This document shows positions 8,360 through 15,253 of a DNA stretch of 64,000 nt, one piece after another. Location: assembly GCA_019636345.1 (NCBI GenBank), contig JAHBXQ010000005.1, positions 124,001-188,000 on the forward strand. Direction: 5' to 3'. The notes under the pieces were generated by a model, which saw only the letters and a program-made list of their open reading frames with translations, did not search any database and was not told where the DNA came from. Both the position numbers and the translations under genes were made by a program. Source of the DNA: Pirellulales bacterium (lineage in GTDB: Bacteria > Planctomycetota > Planctomycetia > Pirellulales > Lacipirellulaceae). Numbering within the stretch: position 1 is the first letter of the stretch; the number at the start of each line of letters is the position of its first letter.

Positions 8360-9544
8360 ATGCGCATCCTCACTCGCTACATCCTGCTGGAGATGGGGCA
8401 AACGTTCCTCGTCACCCTGGCGAGCATGACGACCTTCGTCTTTCTCGTGCTCATCGGGCGCGAGGCGGTCGAGAACGGCGTGGGGCTGTCGCCAATCCTG
8501 AAAATGCTTCCCTACATCCTGCCGCAGGCGATGCAGTTCGCCGTGCCGGGAGCGATGCTGCTGGCGGCCACCAGCGTTTACGGACGCGTGGCGAGTTCCA
8601 ACGAGATCGTGGCGATCAAATCGCTGGGGGTCTCGCCGATGACGCTTATGTGGCCCACCTTCGGCTTGGCCGCGGCGGTGAGTTTGGGGGCGGTCGCGCT
8701 GAACGATCTGGCCGTCTCCTGGGGTTACGACGGCGTGAAGCGGGTCGTTCTCGAATCGCTCGAGGAGGTCGCCTACGGTCGGCTGAGCACGACCCGGCGA
8801 TTCCGCACCGATCGTCTGCAGGTGAACGTCCGCGGCGTCGACGGCCAACGGCTGATCGGCCCGATCATTCAGGTGGTCGCTCGCGACGGCGGCCAACCTT
8901 CGCTGATCACCGCCGACGAAGCGGAACTGCGCACCGACGTCGAGCACGGAGTAGTGACCGTCTCGCTGGTGAACGCCGAGGGGGATCTCGACGGCTGGTC
9001 GATCCTGTACCCGGGGAAGCTGGAGCGATCGTTCCCGATCGCCGACTTCACCGGACAGAGCAACGGCGCCAAGAGTCCCTCGAACTTCGCCCTGCGCGAA
9101 ATCGGTCCGGCCGTCGAAGCCCAACGCACCAAGGTCGTGAGGTATCGCCAGGAAATGGCGGCCGACGCGGGCCTAGCGCTGCTGACGGGTCGCACGGTGC
9201 AACTGTCGCAGGCCAAGTGGGGCCCGCGGGTCAATCGCGTGGTCAACGCCGAACGGACGCTCCACCGTTTGCGGACCGAGCCGCAGCGACGGTGGGCCAA
9301 CGGATTCAGTTGCCTGGGGTTTGTGCTCATCGGCGCCCCGATGGCGGTCCGACGGCGGCACGGCGAGTTCTGGGGGAGTTTCTTCGCCTGCTTTCTGCCG
9401 ATCCTGCTGCTGTACTATCCCATGCTCGTGGGGTGCGTCGACTTGGCCAAGGACGGCAACCTGCCGCCGACGGCCGTGTGGATCGGCAACATCGTGCTAG
9501 CAGGGCTCGGGGGGCTGTTGATGCGGAAAGTGATTCGCTTCTAG
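8360..9544 (+). CDS. LptF/LptG-family permease (YjgP/YjgQ)
   Basis: Membrane subunit of the lipopolysaccharide-exporting ABC transporter family, 394 aa. The N-terminus MRILTRYILLEMGQTFLVTL is characteristic of LptF/G. Three membrane helices come first, with the conserved stretch PYILPQAMQFAVPGAMLLA and SNEIVAIKSLGVSP. A periplasmic beta-jellyroll region (about 135-280) follows, then three C-terminal helices (FSCLGFVLIGAPMAVRR through the end). The length fits the family. It cannot be assigned to LptF or LptG from this alone, and no partner gene is adjacent. ATG 8360 begins exactly at the conserved N-terminus. A 10-bp GC hairpin follows the stop. Confidence 0.9.
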   Translation: MRILTRYILLEMGQTFLVTLASMTTFVFLVLIGREAVENGVGLSPILKMLPYILPQAMQFAVPGAMLLAATSVYGRVASSNEIVAIKSLGVSPMTLMWPTFGLAAAVSLGAVALNDLAVSWGYDGVKRVVLESLEEVAYGRLSTTRRFRTDRLQVNVRGVDGQRLIGPIIQVVARDGGQPSLITADEAELRTDVEHGVVTVSLVNAEGDLDGWSILYPGKLERSFPIADFTGQSNGAKSPSNFALREIGPAVEAQRTKVVRYRQEMAADAGLALLTGRTVQLSQAKWGPRVNRVVNAERTLHRLRTEPQRRWANGFSCLGFVLIGAPMAVRRRHGEFWGSFFACFLPILLLYYPMLVGCVDLAKDGNLPPTAVWIGNIVLAGLGGLLMRKVIRF

Positions 9545-10148
9545 ACGCGGGCAAGCGGGCTCGCCGGCGGCCCCCGCTTGCCGGCTGCTCCCCCCTACTC
9601 CCTACGCGCAGTTTCGGACATTGGTCTTGACCCCCTTCGAAGCGGCGGCCTACGATCGGCCGACGGCCGGGGAACGAACCGCCGGGCGATTGTCGGCGTA
9701 CATTCCGATGACGCCCTCCGCTCGTCACGACCGTTGCAGCATAATCGGCGCAGGCCGCTCCCAGGGCACGGGGCGGACGCACGACCGGCCGCTTGTGCAG
9801 CACGCGCACAGCCGGTACAGCAGTTGCTTGCTTTGCGACCCGTTGCGTGAAGAAATTGGTCGGGCCTCCGCTGCCTGCAAGTCGATGACAGCATTGTTCT
9901 CGCTGTCGCGCTTGCGAGGTCGATCGGTTCGCCCCAATAGACACGGACTGCGGCGCAAAGTTAGACCCCTACAATCGACACCCCCGAAATCCCGCGACCC
10001 TCCGCGTCGCGGTCATTGCCCAGCACCGATTGGCCTCGCTCAGCACCTTGCGGTCCCCCGGATTGTCATAACCGGTCGCCTTGTCGCGACCACGCTGTGA
10101 CGACCGGCCCGGAGGTGAAACGTATTTTCAGAGGCGGGAGAACGACCC
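9545..10148. other. 604-bp intergenic region without a supported gene
   Basis: It begins with a GC hairpin after the LptF/G gene and ends at the ribosome-binding site of the FlgM-like gene. Frames here (for example 9621-10100) show no family motif and composition typical of non-coding GC-rich DNA. A TACAAT hexamer (9970-9975) could be a -10 box for the downstream gene, but no convincing -35 sits at the correct distance. Confidence 0.4.
9550..9582 (+). terminator. GC hairpin after the LptF/G-type gene, no U-tract
   Basis: Perfect 10-bp arms GGCAAGCGGG (9550-9559) and CCCGCTTGCC (9573-9582) start a few nt after the stop codon. There is no T-run, so it may be a 3'-end stabilising structure rather than a true intrinsic terminator. 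Confidence 0.4.
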
Positions 10149-10427
10149 ATGCAAATCTACGGCCCCTCGCAAGTTCACGGTCCGCACGGCGTGAAAGGTC
10201 CCCATTCCTCGCGCGGCGTCTCGTCCGCCGGGTCGGCTTCGGCCAACCGCGGCTCCGACGAGGTGCAGTTCTCGGCCGCGGCCGAAGCGGCCGCTAGCGC
10301 AGCCGAGGCGGGCGACGTTCGGGCTGATCTCGTGGCTCGCGTCCGAGCCCAAATCGCCGACGGTTCGTACGAGACGCCCGACAAACTCGATGCGGCCCTC
10401 AGCCGGCTGCTCGACGAAATCGGTTGA
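10149..10427 (+). CDS. FlgM-like flagellar anti-sigma factor
   Basis: Small protein of 92 aa. Its first half is Gly/Ser/His-rich and probably disordered. Its C-terminal half (about residues 38-90) matches the FlgM sigma-28-binding region: DEVQFSAAAEAA, then VRADLVARVRAQIADGSYE and a final amphipathic helix LDAALSRLLDEI. FlgM binds FliA and is exported through the flagellar hook-basal body once that is complete. GGGAG lies 5-10 nt before the ATG. No flagellar gene is nearby, so it stands alone here, followed by a strong intrinsic terminator. No sigma-28 promoter was recognised upstream. Confidence 0.75.
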   Translation: MQIYGPSQVHGPHGVKGPHSSRGVSSAGSASANRGSDEVQFSAAAEAAASAAEAGDVRADLVARVRAQIADGSYETPDKLDAALSRLLDEIG

Positions 10428-10481
10428 CCTCTCCGCTGGGGCGCAAACCTCGCGTCCGCCCGACTCGCATTGCTCCCTCCG

Positions 10482-10508
10482 CCGGCGACGTAAGTCGCCG
10501 GTTTTTTT
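10482..10508 (+). terminator. Rho-independent terminator of the FlgM-like gene
   Basis: The stem CCGGCGAC (10482-10489) / GTCGCCGG (10494-10501) closes a GTAA tetraloop and is followed by seven T residues. It lies about 55 nt after the stop codon and is one of the cleanest terminators in the window. Confidence 0.92.
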
Positions 10509-10608
10509 GCGCGCTGACGGGGGACAGCCGTTTCCGGCCGCCGCTTGCGAGGCTCGGCTGCATCAAGTTTCCTGGGCCAAACGGATAGTGATATCGTTTG
10601 CCAAATTT

Positions 10609-10688
10609 AAGGGTGGCTGGGGTCGAACGAAGTGAGCCCCCAGCGGATCCCCTGGGGGCTCCGCTGCGCTGCGACCTCAGCCACCCTT
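10609..10688. repeat. 80-bp nested palindromic element
   Basis: The outer arms AAGGGTGGCTGGGGTCG (10609-10625) and CGACCTCAGCCACCCTT (10672-10688) match at 16 of 17 positions. The inner perfect arms GAGCCCCCAG (10634-10643) and CTGGGGGCTC (10652-10661) enclose CGGATCCC. The whole can fold as one long hairpin on either strand. It carries no ORF and has no T-run, so it looks like a REP- or MITE-like repeat rather than a terminator. It ends about 40 nt before the putative fur promoter. Confidence 0.8.
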
Positions 10689-10729
10689 GCAAGGGCGCAA
10701 ATGGTATCACGACTGTCAAACGAGGCAAC

Positions 10730-10758
10730 TTGAGACTGGCGGCTGCGGCGGGTAGAAT
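10730..10758 (+). promoter_or_regulatory. Putative sigma-70-type promoter of the fur-family gene
   Basis: TTGAGA (10730-10735), a 17-nt spacer and TAGAAT (10753-10758) give a good housekeeping promoter. It would produce a leader of about 135 nt before ATG 10901. It is the best -35/-10 pair in this region. Confidence 0.55.
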
Positions 10759-10900
10759 CAAGAGGGCGGTTCCCAGCACAGCCAACTCTCGTGATTTCAG
10801 GCACTTAACGTCGAGCGGAACGCTCGGCGGCCAGTCTCAACACCAAGGCACGGCCCGGCTTGTTGAGATTCAGCCCGTTCCTCTCCGAAGCGAGGTCATC

Positions 10901-11404
10901 ATGTCCAGCGGTTTCGCCCTCGGCGAGGTGCAGGTCTCCAGCAGCCCCCAGGAGCGGTTCGCCGAGTATCTGCAAAGCCGGGGCAAGCGGATTACCAGCC
11001 AGCGCCGGGCGCTGATCGACCACATCTTCGAGCGGCACGACCACTTCGACGCCGAAGAGCTGATTCTTAATCTCAGCCGGCTGGAACGTGACGAGCGCAT
11101 CAGCCGCCCGACCGTCTACCGCACCCTCAACGAACTGGTCGAGGCGGGACTGTTGCGGCGGTTCAATCTGCGCGGCCGCGCCGTTTACGAGCACGACTAC
11201 GGCTACCCCCAGCACGATCACCTCCACTGCACGATCTGCGACGAGTTGATCGAGTTCAAGATCGACGAACTCCGCCCCTTGCGCGAGGCCGTCGCCGCCG
11301 AGCACGGCTTCCGGGTCACGGGACACCGACTGATCATCACCGGCGTGTGCAAAGAGTGCGCTTCGAAACGCCACCGTCGGCAGAGCCCGTTGGATTTGGT
11401 GTAG
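10901..11404 (+). CDS. Fur-family transcriptional regulator
   Basis: DNA-binding metalloregulator, 167 aa. An N-terminal winged helix (RGKRITSQRRALIDHIFE, then RISRPTVYRTLNELVEAGLL) precedes a dimerisation domain. That domain has the His-rich QHDHLHCTIC (H105, H107, H109, C110, C113) and the second zinc pair VCKECASK (C150, C153). The two CxxC pairs fit a structural zinc site. Whether it senses iron, zinc or peroxide cannot be told from sequence. The ATG has GAGG 6-9 nt upstream. In-frame sequence upstream to 10598 runs through the palindromic repeat and the putative promoter, and is not coding. purB converges from the other side with only 8 nt between stop codons. Confidence 0.9.
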   Translation: MSSGFALGEVQVSSSPQERFAEYLQSRGKRITSQRRALIDHIFERHDHFDAEELILNLSRLERDERISRPTVYRTLNELVEAGLLRRFNLRGRAVYEHDYGYPQHDHLHCTICDELIEFKIDELRPLREAVAAEHGFRVTGHRLIITGVCKECASKRHRRQSPLDLV

Positions 11405-11412
11405 GCGGCGAT

Positions 11413-12837
11413 TCACACTTTGAGCGCATCGTCGGCAGCAACGAGATTCTCGTACCGCTCTCGAATCGGCGCCACGACTTCGGCCAGGAACTCGTCGACT
11501 TGCTCGGGGGCGCGTCCGACGAGTCCGCGAGCGTCGACCGCGGCGGCTAGGTCGACGCCGGCAAACGCCGGGTCGGCAGCCAAGCGGTCAAGCAGATCGT
11601 TCGATCGGCCGTGCCGCTTCACCTCGGCAGCGGCGGCTTGGCTGTGCACGCGAATTCGTTCGTGAAGGTCCTGTCGATCGCCCCCCGCGGCGACCGCGGC
11701 CATGAGAATGTTCTCAGTCGCCATGAACGGCAGCTCTTCACGAAGGTTCTTGGCGATCACCTCGGGGTACGCGACCAACCCGTCGGCCACGTTGCGGTAA
11801 AGCAACAGCACCGCGTCGATCGCCAAGAACGCCTGCGGCAGGACAAGTCGGCGATTCGCGCTGTCGTCCAGCGTGCGCTCCATCCACTGCGTGGCGAGCG
11901 TGGCGCCGGGATTGGCCTGCAGGCTGAGCACGAATCTTGCGAGCCCGCACATTCGCTCGCACCGCATGGGATTGCGTTTGTACGCCATCGCGGAGGAGCC
12001 GATCTGGTTCTTCTCGAACGGCTCCTCCAGCTCTTTGCGGTGGGCGAGAATGCGGACGTCGCTCCCCGCTTTGTGGGCCGAGCCGGCGATCCCGGCCAGC
12101 ACGTCGAGCACCTGGGCGTCGATCTTGCGGGGATAGGTTTGCCCAGTGACGGCGTAGGTGGCGTCGAACCCCATCTTACGGGCGACGATCTCCTCAAGCC
12201 GACGGACCTTGGCATGGTCGCCGTCGAACAAGGCCAGAAAGCTGGCCTGCGTGCCGGTGGTCCCCTTGGTGCTTCGGGCGCGCAGCGACGCGATGCGGCG
12301 CTCGACCTCTTCCAAATCGAGTGCGAGATCGTAACACCACAGCGTCGCCCGTTTGCCGACGGTCGTCGGTTGAGCAGGCTGCAAGTGGGTGAACCCGAGC
12401 GTCGGGAGCGCGCGATGCTCGGCGGCGAACGTCGCCAGCGCGTCGATCACCGCCGCCAGTCGCCGGGCCACGAGTTGCAGCGACTCGCGCAGCAGCATCA
12501 GTTCGGCGTTGCAGTTGACGTACTGGCTCGTCGCCCCCAGGTGGATGATCGGCCGGGCCGTCGGGCACTGGTCTCCGTAGGCGTGGATGTGGGCCATCAC
12601 GTCGTGCCGCAGTTCGCGTTCGTACCGCTCGGCGGCGGCGAAGTCGACGTCGTCGACATGCGCGGCCAGTTCGGCGATCTGGTCACGGGTGATCGGCAAC
12701 CCCAACTCGGCCTCCGCTTCGGCCAGCGCGACCCACAGCCGCCGCCATGTCGAGTGCTTGCGCTGAGCGCTCCAGATTTCGCTCATTTCGGCCGAGGCGT
12801 AACGCGTATTCAGCGGATTCTCGTAACGGTCGTGCAT
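11413..12837 (-). CDS. purB: Adenylosuccinate lyase
   Basis: Purine biosynthesis enzyme that removes fumarate from adenylosuccinate and from SAICAR, 474 aa. It belongs to the fumarase/aspartase superfamily. Visible motifs are [32 protein letters not shown] (catalytic His), [18 protein letters not shown], and the signature loop [14 protein letters not shown] with the catalytic Ser. A C-terminal all-helical domain follows. ATG 12837 starts at [15 protein letters not shown], the conserved N-terminus; the extension to 12927 has no family match. TACAAT lies upstream on the minus strand near 12957 as a possible -10 box. It is a single gene, convergent with fur. Confidence 0.95.
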   Translation of the reverse strand: MHDRYENPLNTRYASAEMSEIWSAQRKHSTWRRLWVALAEAEAELGLPITRDQIAELAAHVDDVDFAAAERYERELRHDVMAHIHAYGDQCPTARPIIHLGATSQYVNCNAELMLLRESLQLVARRLAAVIDALATFAAEHRALPTLGFTHLQPAQPTTVGKRATLWCYDLALDLEEVERRIASLRARSTKGTTGTQASFLALFDGDHAKVRRLEEIVARKMGFDATYAVTGQTYPRKIDAQVLDVLAGIAGSAHKAGSDVRILAHRKELEEPFEKNQIGSSAMAYKRNPMRCERMCGLARFVLSLQANPGATLATQWMERTLDDSANRRLVLPQAFLAIDAVLLLYRNVADGLVAYPEVIAKNLREELPFMATENILMAAVAAGGDRQDLHERIRVHSQAAAAEVKRHGRSNDLLDRLAADPAFAGVDLAAAVDARGLVGRAPEQVDEFLAEVVAPIRERYENLVAADDALKV

Positions 12838-13036
12838 GGAACGGCGGGGGGAATTCAAGAAGACGATGCAAGTGGTGACCGGCGGTCGACAGTCGCGGCA
12901 ACGCGACCAGAACCTCAAGAACGCCAAGCGTCAGTTCGCTCGCGCCCCTGCCATTGTAGTCTCTGCAGCCAGAGCGCTGCCGGGGAATCTATTGCGTTGG
13001 ATCGCAGTGCGGCGACCGCCGGCGCGGCTCCGCACG

Positions 13037-14458
13037 CTACATGTTCGTCAGGTCGTCGTCCCCAGGACCGCCGATGAGCGCGTCGAGTGCGGCGCCGACG
13101 GCTGCGGCATGCTCCCGCGGGGCGCCCTTCTGCAGATACACCCGGCAAAATCGATGGGCCACGGGCATGTGCTTGAACAGCCAATCGTCAGTCAACGGGC
13201 GAATCTCGCCGGTCCCCGAACGCTGCAGAAAGTTCTGCCCGGCCGTCGCTTTGCGTGCATCGGGCCGATAAATGTGCCGGGGCAAATCGACCTGCAACGG
13301 GATGTCGCCCAGCTCGCGCGGCAGCTTCTCGCGGAGCGCCCGCTCGACGAACTCGGGACTGCTGAAGATGCTGCTCGCTTCGGACTGCTCGGCCGTCACC
13401 AGCAGGTTCCGTTCGTAGACCGATTCCCAATCGACTTGTCGCAGGATCAACCGGCGCCACCGTTCGCCCAGGGCCCGTGTCGCCACGTTCTCGCTGCGAT
13501 GCCATCGCCCGACATCGACCAACAGCGACCATTCGGTGAACCCTTGGTAATCGTCCAATCGCTCGAGCGGATTGCCGGGGAACAGCTTGTCGCGGCTGTC
13601 GCGGAACAAGCCTTCGAGCGTCTTGTCGATCGCCCGCACCGTGCGGTGGAAGTAGACGGCCCGGAACAGTTCGCTCTTGGTCTGCATGAACCGCAACAGC
13701 GCGTTCAGCCCGCGATGGTGAATCGTCAGCCCCCGCTCGCTGAAAAAGCTGTATCGCAACAGCCGGTCGAGATCGTAGGCCCGCTCGCTGTAGCCGCTCA
13801 TAAACGCATCGCGAAGGACGAAGTCCATGTTGTCGACCGTGTAGAGGCCGCAAAACAGGCTGCGCAGCATGGCCAGCCAGCGGGGCTGGTTTGCGGCGTC
13901 GTCGGCCTTAGGACGCTGGATGAGCCAGGCGATTTGCTCGGGGTCGATCCGCTCGCCCGGCTCCAATTCGCGATTCGGACAGCGCCGCACGCCGCGGAGC
14001 AAGTCGCCCAACTCGTGCCGAATGATATGGGCGCCGAGCGTTTCGTGAGTCAGCGGGCCGCCGTCGGGGCTCGGAAAACGACTTAAGAAATGGGCGTCGA
14101 AAAAGTGCCCGAACGGCCCGTGCCCCACGTCGTGCAACAGGGCGGCCAACCGCATCGTGCACTCGACGAACCCCCGGCTGGGGACGTCGGAGCACGTTTC
14201 AGCCAAGCTGCCGTACAGAGCGTCGACCGCGCGGCTGGCCATATGCATGGCCCCCACGACGTGCTGAAATCGGGTGTGCTCGGCCGACGGATAGACCCAC
14301 CACGCGGTCTGCAGTTGGTGAATTTGCCGCAGCCGCTGCAGCCATGGGTGATCGAGCAACGTCCGCTCGGCCGTCTCGCCGGGTGCGACGATCGAGACGA
14401 ACGGAATGTACCCGTGAAGCGGGTCGTGAATGAGGCTCTCGCGCTGAATCTGCTTCAT
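13037..14458 (-). CDS. HD-domain phosphohydrolase (dGTPase-like / YdhJ-type)
   Basis: Predicted metal-dependent phosphohydrolase of the HD superfamily, 473 aa. It begins with IHDPLHGYIPF, typical of the COG1078 group. The metal site is built from H66 (HTRFQHVVGAMHMA), H109-D110 in ALLHDVGHGPFGH and a later Asp (TVDNMDFVLRDAF). Relatives act on (d)NTPs, but the substrate here is unknown. ATG 14458 opens at MKQIQRESLIHDPLHG; the 38-residue upstream extension has no conservation. It sits between purB and a small membrane protein on the same strand, and no operon partner is obvious. Confidence 0.88.
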   Translation of the reverse strand: MKQIQRESLIHDPLHGYIPFVSIVAPGETAERTLLDHPWLQRLRQIHQLQTAWWVYPSAEHTRFQHVVGAMHMASRAVDALYGSLAETCSDVPSRGFVECTMRLAALLHDVGHGPFGHFFDAHFLSRFPSPDGGPLTHETLGAHIIRHELGDLLRGVRRCPNRELEPGERIDPEQIAWLIQRPKADDAANQPRWLAMLRSLFCGLYTVDNMDFVLRDAFMSGYSERAYDLDRLLRYSFFSERGLTIHHRGLNALLRFMQTKSELFRAVYFHRTVRAIDKTLEGLFRDSRDKLFPGNPLERLDDYQGFTEWSLLVDVGRWHRSENVATRALGERWRRLILRQVDWESVYERNLLVTAEQSEASSIFSSPEFVERALREKLPRELGDIPLQVDLPRHIYRPDARKATAGQNFLQRSGTGEIRPLTDDWLFKHMPVAHRFCRVYLQKGAPREHAAAVGAALDALIGGPGDDDLTNM

Positions 14459-14603
14459 GCGGCCATTGTCGGGAGGACGCCGAGAGTGACAAGGGGCGTG
14501 GCGGGGATGTTCAACGTGTGACGGAGGTTTGCCGATCTGCCGCCGGCGTTGCAGCCTTGCCTCAACAATCAAACGTCAAGCACCCGTGAGGACTGCCGCT
14601 TGT

Positions 14604-14879
14604 TCAGGCGTCGTCGGCTTCGTGCTCGTGCTCGTGTTCGCAGCACTCGTCGCCGGCGGAGGTGACGTCGAGATACACGGCCGCCAGCGCGACGACCAAG
14701 GCTGCGAGTCCGGCGAGCCACACGACGGCCACCCCCAGCGTGACCCGATCGGCGATGCGTGCGCCGGCAGGATCGCCCATCGCCCCCAACAGGACTCGGA
14801 CCCAGACCAGGATCGCCACGAGCACCGGCGCCCCCAGCGACAGGCCGAGCAGCGATTTCACCGTGCTTCGCAAGTTCAT
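14604..14879 (-). CDS. Small two-helix membrane protein with Cys/His-rich tail
   Basis: Unrecognised protein of 91 aa. Two hydrophobic helices (about residues 13-33 and 47-70) are joined by a short polar loop (MGDPAGARIADR). The C-terminal tail reads DECCEHEHEHEADDA, combining two adjacent Cys with three His and acidic residues, a likely soft-metal-binding site. ATG 14879 starts just ahead of the first helix; the longer frame to 14996 is not supported. The gene may be co-transcribed with something outside its immediate surroundings, but both flanking spaces are non-coding. Function unknown; a metal-sensing or metal-buffering role is only an inference from the tail. Confidence 0.65.
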   Translation of the reverse strand: MNLRSTVKSLLGLSLGAPVLVAILVWVRVLLGAMGDPAGARIADRVTLGVAVVWLAGLAALVVALAAVYLDVTSAGDECCEHEHEHEADDA

Positions 14880-15253
14880 CGCGTGGCGGCCTCGTAAGCA
14901 AGCAAAAAGGGGAACGATCCCTGTGGATTGGCCTTCTGCAGCGAGCGCAGGCGGCGCCTGGAATCGGGCTCGGGCAAGCCCGCCCAAATTGCGCAACCGC
15001 TACATTCCTGCAGCCGTGCGGAAATCTTGGACCGCCTCGCAGGGCCTGTCAACCTGCGGCAAGCCCCTGAAGTGCGGGAGAAGCCGGATTTGAGCGGCAA
15101 ACGCCCCGCGGACTCCGAAATTGACCTGCCGCGACCAGGGTCCACAATGAAACGTATCGACTCGAACTCGCCCTCGTCGAGCTTGCTGCGACGATTGCGG
15201 GTCGTATTCCATCACCAGTTCCACCAGGGCGGCCCCTCTGGCACGTGCGATCC
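14880..15253. other. Divergent intergenic region
   Basis: It lies between the minus-strand small membrane protein and the plus-strand hydrolase-fold protein. It contains a short hairpin (GGGCT/AGCCC near 14963-14978). Promoters for both genes must lie here, but I could not identify a convincing -35/-10 pair. Confidence 0.35.

Noticed and set aside
9621-10100. 159-codon plus-strand frame in the intergenic space before the FlgM-like gene
   Set aside because: Arg/Pro/Ser-rich translation without motif, no ribosome-binding site; typical chance frame at high GC.
10020-10148. Sigma-28 or sigma-54 promoter before the FlgM-like gene
   Set aside because: No TAAA-N15-GCCGATAA or GG-N10-GC arrangement at correct spacing was found.
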